Source: Paramyrothecium sp. XJ0827
Taxonomy: Eukaryota; Ascomycota; Sordariomycetes; Hypocreales; Stachybotryaceae
Length of the DNA: 64,000 nt
Assembly: GCA_020881915.1 (NCBI GenBank)
Contig: JAJFPB010000011.1
Location: forward strand, 1,550,001-1,614,000
Direction of reading: 5' to 3'
This document shows, one piece after another, positions 46,041 to 56,958 of the stretch. Made by a program: the position numbers and the translations under genes. The notes beneath the pieces are model-generated. The model ran no database searches and had not been told where the DNA came from. It saw only the letters and a program-made list of their open reading frames with translations. How positions within the stretch are numbered: the first letter of the stretch is position 1; each line of letters opens with the position of its first letter.

Positions 46041-48109
46041 TCAACCAAGTAAAGCAAAATTTGGACTCTCTACTTGACTTGGTTGACGGGACCCTCTTGC
46101 TTGACTTGGTTTACTCGGTAAGAGTGGCTTGCTTTGCTTGGTTGGTTGACGTTACTCGACTATTTTCCATTCCTCTACGGGCCCTCTGTCATAGATCTAT
46201 GCTCACATGCCGCTTCGAAGCAGGTGCTTTTGACACTCAATCGCCGCTACAGTGTCCGAACTGAGCCGGTTCCGTTCATCCGTGATGACCTTCTTTGCCT
46301 GTGAGAAAGCACGCTCACACTCAGCGCTCATAGCTGGGCAACTGAACAAGTCAAACGCCATCTTGGACAGGATTGGGTAGTCAGATGCATGGCGAACCCA
46401 CCACTCCAGAGGATCCTCAACATCCAGATCAGCCTTATTGGTCCTCGCCATAAACTCATCCAGCTCAGAGGTCCGTTTCACCCGCTTCTTTCCTCGTGTA
46501 GCTGACATCGCAGTGACGGCAAGCCTCTGACGACGCTTACGAGCTTGCTGGAGTGGATCAAGTGTCGCATTGCCATGAACAATAGCCTTCTCCTCTAGCT
46601 CCTCCAACTCCTCCAGCTCCAGCTCCTGTCGCGCTCCGTCCATTAGGTCCGCCTCCGCTTCTGCCTCGTATTGTGCAAATACCTCCTGCACCACTCTCTT
46701 TGCCCCGCTGATTCATTGCTTATTGTGGCTCCATTCAAGCTCAAAGTAGGTAAACTTATTGGCCGGATGCAAGGCAACTGCGCATCGATATGCAGGACTG
46801 GCATCTGTGAGGCCAAAGTATTCCTCAAGCTTGACACGAGCAGCATCAATAGCATGGGAATAGTATGTTGACACCACGTCAGGATGATCATCTGCGAATC
46901 TCCCAGCCTCTTGGAGCTTCTTGAAGAGTACATCCAGCGACTCGATGGTCTCGTGGAGTGAGCCATGTGGTCCTTCTCGGCCAACTTTGTTTGCCCGTCC
47001 TTCCATGCGTTTTGTTAGATCTTTGAAAGGCTTGAGGATAGCATGGAAGTGGCCCAGATCGACCCAATCCTGTGGAGTCAGGTTGTCGCCCGAGATATCA
47101 TATCCCTCACCCACATGGCTATAATGGAGAAAGAATAGATCGATTGCGTGGCGAAGTTTCAGGGTTCTTTCAATCATGGCATATACAGAGTTCCAGCGGA
47201 TGCCGCCATCGACCAGGACTCTAGTATAAAGCTGTTCAATGCTGCCTTCTTCGTAAGCCTGCAAGATGTACTGTTTCAGCCGCTCCCGTCGATGGTCGCT
47301 TCTGTTGATCCACACGCAGAAGTTGTGGAGCTTGCCGATGAAGCTCTGCTTCCTCCATATCTCAAACCGCTCGTCATCGGATGCGCCACGGAGCTGTTGC
47401 TCCAGCTTGCTAACGCCTTGTCCAAACAGTAGAGCTTTGACGATGAGGTTCAGCATATGGCCGACGCACCGAAGGCGATTTTCGCGTCTGATTGTCGGGT
47501 GCTGCTCTGCTAGCTCCAGAATGCATACGTCGTTGCTTCTAGCGTTGTCCATCATGAAGAAGCCCATGAGTGGTGAGATATCGTAGAAATCGAGGGTGGA
47601 TGACAACACCTTGGCAACATTCTCGCCAGAATGAGGCCCCTTCAGAGGGGGAAGGTCCAGAAGAGCGGTTTGCAACTTATGCTTTTCATCCAGAAAGTGA
47701 GCAACAATGGGCCATTGACAATGTCTTCGAGATAATTGGTAAAAATCTCATTCGTGCGCCGATGAGTCGCTTGACGAAATGTCAGGTCAAGGACAATGAC
47801 CCAGTCAGTAAAATCGTCCTTGAATTTCAGGTCGTCGAACATCACGCGCCGGCTTCCGAGGTATGGCGTGAGGCTTGCTGTCCTCTTAGCTATGCTGAAA
47901 GGATCGGATCCTGTTGCTTTGTAACCAAATTCTTCCAGTCTGTGCTGCTGTTTAAGGTGGTAAATGATGCTGGTCGTGCTCTCACTGGCAAACAGCGCAG
48001 CATCATGACGGCCACTAATATGGCAATACTTGCACAGCCAATACTTGTTGTTCCCGTCCGTCGTAAGTTGAGCTCGACGTGCTCATAGATCTGACGGATG
48101 GTGACCTGG

Positions 48110-48328
48110 TGTTGGAAGAACTGAGTCCCCCGTGACTTAAGGACCAATATTAAAGTTCAAGTCCTACGATTAAGGTTCAAAGTCCTAGATGGGTTCACTC
48201 AGATATATAATGGTCCGAAGGCATCTCATTAAGATCAGAACAACTTAACCAAGAATAATTACAATCATCATAACATCAATTACATTTTATCCAAGTGCAT
48301 TCAGCACCACTGCGTAATCTGAACAACA
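48110..48328 (+). repeat. 5' LTR of copia 2
   Basis: 219 bp, TGTTGGAAGAACTG... to ...CTGAACAACA. It contains GATATATAATGG near 48200, a possible TATA region. Confidence 0.95.
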
Positions 48329-48343
48329 GGTTATGAGCCCGGG
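48329..48343 (+). promoter_or_regulatory. Primer-binding site of copia 2
   Basis: GGTTATGAGCCCGGG directly follows the LTR. It is the same initiator-tRNA anticodon-arm complement used by copia 1. Confidence 0.8.
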
Positions 48344-48406
48344 TTGGCAAACATCGGGTTTCTCTTCTGAATCAAAGAACCGAATTTTAACCTTATTATT
48401 GCGAGG

Positions 48407-51400
48407 ATGCCTACACGGCAAGTTCCACGATTTACCATGCGAACACGTCGCACGATAAGGGTATCGCCTGAATCTGAATCATCGCTATGTGGTGTTTCAG
48501 ATCAACAACAGGCTTCACCTTCAAGCTATGACGGCATCGTGGCTAGCTCCGACAAAAATACTCTTTTTCTCCCCAAGAGCTCAAACTTGGAGGTCCCTCC
48601 AATTGGGAACAATATTCACCGGCCCAGAAGGCCATCCTTAGGATCAGTGGTCTTGAAGATGCTGTCTTCGGCGACTATCCTTCGGAGGAGCAACGGACTA
48701 TGGATCAGAAGATCAGAGCAGCAAAAGCTGCCGTGTCTATCAGAGGCAACTGTACCGGAGAGGCTCTCAGCCAACTAGTCGGGATAGAAGACCCTCAGGA
48801 GATGTTCAACATTCTCCAAGCCTACTGCGTCGGCACTGGTCCAGTCCTTTTGCAGACAACCCTGTACCAGTTCATTCGGATCAAAACCAGCTCGTATGAG
48901 ACAATACCACACTTTAATGTTGAGTTTGAGCGTCTCGTCAAGCTTCTGCTGGATCAAAAGGAACCGATCTCAGACACTCTCAAAAAGGTAGTCTACCTAT
49001 CTGCCTGCGAGAACGAGTATCCGGATTGGACAGCTAGGCAACGGGCTCTTCTTCGATCCGAGCATCCGCCTACCATTCGATCAATGCAGCAAGATCTCAT
49101 TGATGAAAACCGATCATCGGATGAGGATGACAACGCTGGATCCGCCTCTGCATACTGGATCCATGGAAAGAAAACTGGCAGGAAGGGCTCTAATACAAGG
49201 AACTACAACGCCAGCAGTCATCACAGAAACAAGTCTAGGACTCCTAGAACCAAAACATCTCCCCAGGAGACCAGTCATCGGATCAACAAGCATAAGGATC
49301 ACCTCTGCACAAACTGCAGAAAGAAGGGTCACCACGAAAATGATTGCTGGTTCGCCCACAAGGATAAACGACCCGATTGGGCAGTCCGACTCGCCAAAGA
49401 ATTCATGGAATATGATCATCAACACGGTGACATCAAGAATCTACATATGAAAGAATCGAACCATATGACGGTCGAAAGGTCGTTCATGACCTTTGAAGAT
49501 GAAGCGGCAGATGAACCTGTCGAGATGATGGAGACGTGTAGAGTTTCACTGAATAGTATTAACTCACACGTGGCATGGCTGTTCGACACTGGCTCTTCGG
49601 TCCACATCTGCAATGACCAGAGTCTCTTCAGTGAACTGCGACCAGCAACGCGAACCGTACTTCTCACTGGAGGTGGAAAAGTCTTCCCATCTGGTAGAGG
49701 AACAGTCAAAGTTACCTATGTAAACAAGTGGCAAGAGGAAGTCACAATTCACCTCAAGGACACCCTGTTCATCCCTGAATTTCCAGTCAATGTCATGTCT
49801 GGACTTAAGCTCTACAAGAATGGCGGCTGGGTAGATGGCAACGATCTCTATGATCCGACAGGAGATCTCTTTGGCCAACTTTGCATTGGAAGCGATGGTC
49901 TCTACGTCAGTACTGGAGAAACCGTCCTCTCAAAACAAGCTGTCTACCAGGTCCAGCCAGAGTCACGGAATTGCACCATTTCATCAAATCAATGCCTGGA
50001 TATCGACCTCTGGCACCGAAGACTCGGCCATGTCAATCCATGCCAGGTATCGCAAACTGCGAAAATTACCAAAGGGATGTTCTGCGGCAAGCGCCACAAT
50101 CATAAACCCTTCAGTTACTGTCTAGCCTGCGACGTTTCAAAGGCCCTACGATGGTCTCCTCGAAACAAACGAAAGCGGGCTGCCAAAGCTGGATTCCTCC
50201 ACGTTGACACTTTTAAGGTCAGTCCTCCGGGCATCAATGGCCAACAGTGGGGAATGATTGCCACCGATGACAAACATCGAATGAGATGGGCCTACACGTT
50301 TACAAGAAAGGGAATGGCTTCGGAGTTCCTAGGCCAGCTCATCTCAATACTCTGGACCCAATATGGCATCCAAGTTTATACAATCCAGTTGGATGGCGGC
50401 TCTGAACTCTACGGTGCGTCTGTCAAGAATCTCAAATCGACACATGGCGTTAGGATCGTCAAGACGACACCATACACTCCTGAATTCAACGGAGTTGCTG
50501 AACGGTCAAACCGCATCATATTTGACAAAGTCAGAACAACCATCGAATCAGAACAAGTCCCAATGGAACTCTGGCCATTAGTCCTAGAGGACATGGTGCG
50601 CAAGACAAATGTAATAGCCACCAGGGCAGTCGATGGACTTACACCTCTTGAGAGCTTTCTCAATGAAGTCTTCCCGGGGCAAGATAACAAGCCAGACCTC
50701 TCCGGAGAACGGATCTGTGGCTCACAAGTCACGATCCAAATACCACAAGAAAGAAGACTAAGATCATTTAAATTTGGTCCAAGAGGAGAAACTGGAATCT
50801 ACCTATGCATGGAAGGTTCACAGATATACACCTGCTGGGTGCCCTCACGCAGAAAAGGACATCAATTGGTCCGCTCTGCACATGTCACATTCTATGAAAA
50901 GGTCAGAGAAACACAACATCTGACTGAAACTGAGCATGATGTTGAGCCGACATTCCGCACGAACGGAGCTCCCATCTCAAGCCGGCCACTGTCTGTTATG
51001 GAGCAAACCGAGACTCTAAGTTCATACCAATCTGAAGTGAATAATCTTCAGACTGCAGGGGTGCATAATCCTCAGCATAAACAGACGACAACATCAAAGA
51101 CATCAGTTCCGCTGCCTGATCCTCGAGAAGAGGAGATAATTGAGCCCAAAACAATTACCGAAGCGCTTCAAGGTCCGCATAGGGAGCATTGGTTCAGAGC
51201 AATACACAGTGAGCTGCGCAGTCTCCTCACGAAAGGAACCTGGCGCATATTGGACCGAACCCAAGCTCACCATAGGCCACTTACAGTCAAGTGGGTATTC
51301 AAGGTCAAGAAGAATGAGGATGGAGGCCTGGAGAAGTTCAAGGCCCGGCTGGTAGTCAGAGGTTTCGAACAACAACCTGGATTTGACTATAACCAGACCT

Positions 51401-52805
51401 TTGCCTCTGTTGCTAAAATGGCGACATGGAGAATCCTCCTCACCGTTGCTGCCTGTCTTGACTGGGAGATCGAACAAATGGACGTTTCAACGGCTTTCCT
51501 AGAAGGGGACCTCGATGAAGAAATCTACATCGAGATGCCGGAAGGACTCGTTGAGTACTTCGATCAACACCCAGAAGACCGCCCACAAGGTTTCTCAACA
51601 GAGAAAATCTGCAAGCTGATTAAATCGCTGTATGGGCTCAAGCAGCCCCTCGGCAATGGCAGAAGAAATTGAAGAAAGCCTTAGAGTCCCTTGGCTTCAG
51701 ACAAATATTGTCTGACACGGCCGTATATTATAATCCCACCACGGGAATAATTATTATCACATACGTGGATGACTCTCTTATTATGGGCAGCAATAGGGAA
51801 GCAATCCAAGGGTACAAAGCCCGCCTGGGAGAGATCTTCACAATGACTGATCTCGGACCTGCCAAATATTTTCTTGGAGTAAGAATAACCCGAGACAGGA
51901 ACTCAAGGCTAATATACCTCTCCCAGGATGCCTACTTCATGAGAATCCTCGAGAAATTTGGTCTTGAGGAATGCCGTCCCACCAATACACCCATGGAGCG
52001 AAATGCGCCATCTACACTTCTACCACGAGACGACACAGACTCCGCTTCTCCAAGTGAGCGAGAGGACTACAGTTCAAAAACGGGTTCTCTTATGTACGGA
52101 GTGACACAAACCAGACCCGATCTAGCATTTCTTCTCTCAGTCCTTTCAAGGTACATGGCAAACCCTTCACATGTTCATACACAGCTTGCCAAGAGAGGGC
52201 TTCGTTACTTGCAGAAGACAAGAGACTACGGTCTGGTGCTTGGGGGCGTCAAGAAAGAAAAGAACACGGCCTGGAACGTGATTGCTTGGGCCGATTCAGA
52301 CTGGAAAAGGGACAAGTCGACGGGAAGATCAACTTTCGGCTGGCTAGTTCAACTGGAAGGATCTACAGTTTCCTGGAGAGCCAAAAGACACGAAACCGTG
52401 GCTCTCTCAACCACTGAGGCCGAGTATACTGCTCTTTCCCAATGTGCCAGAGAATTAGCCTGGATCAGAAGCCTCTTCTCCGAATTACAACTTCCTCTCA
52501 GCAAACCAGTCCTTCTGAACGGCGACAATCAGGGTTCTCTGAAACTTTGCAGGAACCCTGAGCTTCACCAACGAACGAAGCACATTCCATTGGTCGAACA
52601 TCATATCCGAGAAGAAGTTGAAGCCGGAAACATCGACGTGCAATATATCAGCACCCATGAACAAATAGCAGATGGTCTTACAAAGCCATTAGATTCAGCC
52701 AGTCACAGCCACTTTCTTGAAGCAATCCGAATTAGTCCATGCCCGATTGAAGAAGGCGGTCGTCTTCTTTGGAGCACTGAAGTCCACGATGACTCTGTGC
52801 CCTGA
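48407..52805 (+). pseudogene. Copia 2 gag-pol polyprotein, two frameshifts
   Basis: Gag starts at ATG 48407; a frameshift in a T/C-rich run near 48570-48580 moves to the frame that stays open from about 48585 to 51672. Features: CCHC knuckle CTNCRKKGHHENDC, protease LFDTGSSVHIC (near 49580), pre-integrase LWHRRLGHV, integrase acidic sites in HVDTF, QLDGGSEL and NGVAERSNR, and reverse transcriptase starting WVFKVKK. A 1-base loss near 51643 (LYGLKQ followed by a C-run) shifts to the frame with YVDD (near 51765) and RNase H (WADSDWKRDKS, IADGLTKPL). All enzymatic motifs are intact; only the two indels break the frame. Confidence 0.93.
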
Positions 52806-52825
52806 AGCCAAGGTGGACGGGGGCG

Positions 52826-53044
52826 TGTTGGAAGAACTGAGTCCCCCGTGACTTAAGGACCAATATTAAAGTTCAAGTCCTACGATTAAGGTTCAAAGTC
52901 CTAGATGGGTTCACTCAGATATATAATGGTCCGAAGGCATCTCATTAAGATCAGAACAACTTAACCAAGAATAATTACAATCATCATAACATCAATTACA
53001 TTTTATCCAAGTGCATTCAGCACCACTGCGTAATCTGAACAACA
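52826..53044 (+). repeat. 3' LTR of copia 2
   Basis: 219 bp, identical by eye to 48110-48328. It is preceded by the purine-rich AAGGTGGACGGGGGCG, the probable polypurine tract. Confidence 0.95.
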
Positions 53045-53361
53045 CCTGGCCTAACCAAGACCCACGGCGGCCAATCCACTGGCGGCCGGGGCCAGTGTGG
53101 GGTTCCTTCATGATGACTCAGCATTGTCGAGGATGGTGCTGGGATGGGCCCGCACTGCCTAGAGTGGTATTACTCTTTGTTGCATATAGCTAATAAGTAT
53201 ATATACAGGGGTTAGTTTCGAAAACATCTGAAAGTCCAAATGAAATTAACTGTTTCATGGTGAACTGAAATTTGGGTTTGGGAATGACCGCCCTTCGCGC
53301 GTGCTGGGCTGTCGACGAAGGGCACATTGACCCCCCATTACGTTTCGCATCGCCATCAATC

Positions 53362-54814
53362 ATGAGCTCCAAATCGAGGGATCGTACAATCGCGAAATAT
53401 GCCGACTGCCCCTTTACGCTGATCATTGTCATGGGCGAGGAGCAGAACCGCAAGGGCAAGAAGCGAAAGCGCGATGAACTGGATAACAAGAAGGTATTGT
53501 CGCAGCGGTCGCCCTTTGAGCCTAAAGGCGAGTTTAAGACACGTCAGAGAATGGACCTATCGTATACGGTCGAGCCGGGCAAGCGGTGGATGGACATGAA
53601 GCGCTATAACAGCTTTGTCCGTGAGTACTCCTGAAATTTCGTACTGTTTAGAGACATAGTAATTTTGATATAAATTCCTACAGTAAATGATACCAAGTAC
53701 TACAACGAAGACTTTATCTACATTGCCAACGATACGACCATCAAGCGACAGAAAGCGGCCCACAACAAAACCCGAGCACCAGGGATGGCTGCAGCCTATG
53801 GACTATTGGGTGGCAAAGATCCTCGAAATCAGGGCGCTGGATGAACACCACGTCTTTGCACGTGTCTGTTGGATGTATTGGCCGGACGAGCTGCCTCCGA
53901 ATACTCTCTGCGGCCAGAACTTGGTGTCGGGTCGCCAGCCGTATCACGGTCAAAATGAGGTGATAGCTTCCAACCACAGTGAGTTGGGATCCATATCTGG
54001 GTGCACGCAGAGACTGATAGGCGGTAGTGGACATCATAAACGTGCTTAGCGTCACTCTGCGCGCAGTTGTCAGCCAATGGGCAGAATCAGACGACGAGCA
54101 GTTGCAAGACGGCTTATTTTGGCGGCAAGCCTTTGATTGCCGGACCTCGCAGCTTTCCGTACGCTTTCCGCTATTTTCTCAAGGCATGACGTATCATAAC
54201 AGCTAACCCGTCTTGTGCAGTCGGCCGATTTGATATGTAACTGCAAAACACCAGCGAACCCAGAAAAGATGTTAGTCGGCTGCACAAACCCAGACTGTGG
54301 GGAATGGCTACATTACGAGTGTCTCCAGCACGATGTCTTGGTGCGGATATACCAGGAATTAGGGACCGATAAGCCTTATAAATTGGTGGAGTCGGAGCCC
54401 ATAGTGCAAATGGAGACACACGGAAAGGAGCCGGGAGCATTACATGTGACGACTTCCATCATGACCAAAGATGAGGGGAGTCAAGTTCCAACCGGGATTA
54501 AGGAATATGAGAATGGTAATTCTCTCCCCATAAGACAGATCAACGGCAACACGCCTAGGACCACAGGATTACTCCCAGCTGAAGTGCTAGAGCCTCCTGC
54601 CAAGACGATTTCCAGATTGTCATCCATATCGCAGGGTCTTCCGAGAAGCGAAGTCAAGAACGAACCCTATGAGGGGCTCTTTGAGGCCAACCTTAAATTG
54701 GACGACGGCCCAACAATGTGGCAGATTACAGACTTGAGGTCGAGCGTCTCCTCCGACAACCGTAATTGGACGGAGCCAGCCCAGTGCTTGGTTTGCGGCG
54801 TCAAGATTGATTAG
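53362..54814 (+). CDS. BAH-PHD chromatin protein (EPR-1/BP1-like), possible frameshift
   Basis: Resembles fungal BAH-plus-PHD proteins that read H3K27 methylation (Neurospora EPR-1, BP1 of plant pathogens). Exons: 53362-53620, 53684-53978, 54028-54158 and 54221-54814, with clean GT-AG introns of 63, 49 and 62 nt. Residues: VEPGKRWMDMKRYNSFV joined to LNDTKYYNEDF, then MDYWVAKILEIRA, VCWMYWPDELPP, NHMDIINVLSV, and FWRQAFDCRTSQLS (BAH). A PHD half follows: CNCKTPANPEKMLVGC and CGEWLHYEC. The protein ends CLVCGVKID. Exon 2 needs a 1-base shift between about 53765 and 53800 to connect its two halves; no splice sites explain it. Confidence 0.65.
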
Positions 54815-55036
54815 AGACACCCCTTTCGCTTATTGCAGAACGAGTGTCGGAAGCGAGCAGCCTGTGAGCTTCTTGGAAGAATCCAGTCCCTCCCTGGTCT
54901 TGGTCGGGAAGTCAAGCAGCGTTTACAATGGGCGGAACGACAGCTCTATCCCCTTGGCTGTGCTAAGGTGCAGGGGATGTATTGGACATGGATCTGATCC
55001 AATTAAAATGCCGTAAAATGCAGGTACATCGACTGC
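54815..55036. other. Intergenic between BAH-PHD gene and piggyBac 1
   Basis: Holds a 31-bp block (54946-54976) that recurs inverted inside piggyBac 2. Confidence 0.5.
54946..54976 (+). repeat. 31-bp block shared in inverted orientation with 57194-57224
   Basis: The block begins CTATCCCCTTGG and ends AAGGTGCAGGGG. The minus-strand copy at 57194-57224 is an exact match and forms codons of the piggyBac 2 ORF exactly where that protein stops resembling piggyBac 1. Confidence 0.9.
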
Positions 55037-56945
55037 CTAGCAATTTTGCCTATGATAGAAGTCCCAGCATTCATCCTCTTTACAAAGGGCTACATTACAT
55101 ACGTCACAGCCGTGTGGAGTCCATGTTTCTGCTTTCTGTTTCTTCGTAGGGCGCTCAGCGCCGGCCCGGCTGTTGATGCTATTCGCATCCAATGTGGCCA
55201 AGGGGGCGTCATTTTGACGGCGTTTTCGAGCCTGCGTTGAGCTCCTTGACCTTGGGCCAATTTGGATGCCCTGACAAGCTAGACAGCAGGCTCTTTTCTC
55301 TCTATCTATCCAGTTATGTTGTGCTATAGGAATGGATTCGTTACCAGCTCGATAGCGTTCTCTAGATATCCCGGTCTTTTCGGTATGTACGGAAAATCTC
55401 ATCAGATAAGGCTTGTTGGAACCGGCTTTGGGCCCTATACGGCTTCCAGCTTGGCTGACCTTGCTGTTGCAAGATGAAGCTATGACAGAGCCACAGATGG
55501 GACGAAGGACCAGGTCAAAAGCCGGGCAGGGCCCCGTCTCTGGCGCCGGTCAAGATGCCTATTAGACCAAAGATGATCAGCCCTATCCACGGCATTCATC
55601 AGTTTATTATAATCGGCTGCAACAGACGGGATATTCAGCTTCAAAATGGGCTCAGCACCAAAGAGCTGTTTGATTGAGCGGGCTCGAGCCCTTGTTGTTG
55701 TTGGCCGCCGGCGGATGCATTCGAGGATCTCTTGGCCGGTGTAAACCGTAGTTAAAAACAACACTAAGACATTGTCCTGCCAGCCGATTTGGTTGACCTA
55801 GATATCTAGTTATTAGTAGGGAAATTCAGTAGGAACTTCTAGATATCCGGACTTTGTTATCTGCTGTGGGCTTGGCTATGAGATGCCCCCATGACCATAG
55901 GTTCCGGCCCTTAATTGTCGTCTTTTTCGGCCTTAACAAGGTCCCTATGTATGCCACTATTCGTACGGGCTGTGCCTGTGGCTCCAATGCCTAGCTGTCG
56001 TAGCTGCCGGAAGAGCTGCGGTGAAGAGAAGAGGTTGTCAACAAAGACATGATATGTATTGGGCGGTAGCTGTTTTAGTAGGAAAACAACGACAGCCTGG
56101 GTCGGGTTCAGAGCCTTATCGTCATCTAGGGCCTCATCAATGCCGTCCAAATCATCGTCTGCCGGGCCCTCTGAGATATCAGATGCATCGTCAGACATAT
56201 CGTCAGACATATCGTCAGAGCCCTCATCCAACGGCTCATCTGACGGCTCGTTCAGGGGCTGTTTTTTTGAGGGCTTTTGCTGTGGGCATTCCACACCGAC
56301 GGGACCGAATTTGGATCCAGGCGTATGCCAAATCCAGTGTAAGATATAGCCCTGGATAGCTAGGATCCAGATCTTGAGCCCTGTGGGCGTTGGCTTGGAT
56401 GGGATCGTCACCTTCTGCTTGGACCGTCCTTCGAACTTGACCATACCCTCATCTACACCAATATCGCTGCCAACTTCAACAGCAGCTATAGCAGCTTTCA
56501 TAATATGGTTGGCCCATTCGTTGACCTTATTATATGGACGAGGGTTCCATAGTGGACCGTATCCGGATCGTCAATTCGAAGCCGTCTTTTTAGTAGGAAA
56601 AACCGGTTATATGTCATGAACTGTATCCATGGAAAGGTAGGGACAAATTGCTGCCTATCTCCCGGCACCTTCCAATAGTCTTCAATACAAGGAGCCGGGT
56701 ACAGAGACATTGATATCACTATAGCTATCCAGATATATAGCTCTGCAATAGATGTCTCGTACCACTGACTCTGACGGCTCCCATCGGCCGGCTCGTCTTC
56801 GGGGTCATTGGCAGAGTTATTCGTGTAATCGACCCATTGACTGACTAGGGATTCGGGTAGGAAAAGCTGGAATAGCTTTAAAGGTGTCTCTGGAAGGTCC
56901 CGGACCTTAAGGGGTCGATATGGAACGTCGAGGGGTTCAAAACGT
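55037..56945 (-). pseudogene. piggyBac-type transposase 1, broken
   Basis: DDD transposase of the piggyBac superfamily (DDE_Tnp_1_7), normally targeting TTAA. N-terminal part near 56945-56500: VPYRPLKVRDLPETPLKLFQ, then EDYWKVPGD and QFMTYNRFFLLKRRLRIDDP. The first aspartate lies in VDEGMVKFEGRSK (near 56450). An acidic Ser/Asp-rich insert follows, with the second in HVFVDNLFSS (near 56040) and the third in the LMNAVDRADHLWSN region (near 55590). The C-terminus is a cysteine-rich zinc segment (CCLACQG, CDVCNVALC). Stops or shifts separate the frames near 56500, 55900, 55480 and 55400, so it is inactive unless some are sequence errors. TTAA duplications were not identified. Confidence 0.8.
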
Positions 56946-56958
56946 GACCCTGTACGGC

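Larger units (their letters stand above)
48110..53044 (+). mobile_element. Ty1/copia LTR retrotransposon 2, complete
   Basis: 4,935 bp with 219-bp LTRs that read as identical, flanked by CCTGG (48105-48109 and 53045-53049). It belongs to a different copia lineage from element 1: different LTR and a shorter internal region. It has inserted in antisense into the hAT transposase gene. Two further LTRs of this family stand alone at 44804-45021 and 59087-59305. Confidence 0.95.
46203..53111 (-). pseudogene. hAT-family transposase with BED finger, disrupted
   Basis: From ATG 53111 the frame runs 22 codons (ending SWLG), then resumes at 48109 with QVTIRQIYEHVEL. A BED zinc finger (WLCKYC...YHLKQQH) follows after a frameshift near 48040. 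Then come VAHFLDEKHKLQTALLDL (frameshift near 47700), FFMMDNARSNDV with a catalytic-type aspartate, DGGIRWNSVYAMI, a TGA where TGG is expected near 46713, and the hAT dimerisation block EWWVRHASDYPILSKM then SAECERAFSQ. The DNA-binding, catalytic and dimerisation regions are all recognisable. At least three lesions besides the copia insertion make it non-functional. Confidence 0.8.
46040..53130 (-). mobile_element. hAT transposon interrupted by copia 2
   Basis: Left part 46040-48109 and right part 53045-53130 join seamlessly when the copia and one CCTGG are removed. The left tip (46035-46150) has several TTGACTTGG/CCAAGTC-type motifs, probably subterminal transposase sites. A matching right terminus was not found, so the right end is approximate and the element may be truncated. 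Confidence 0.7.
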
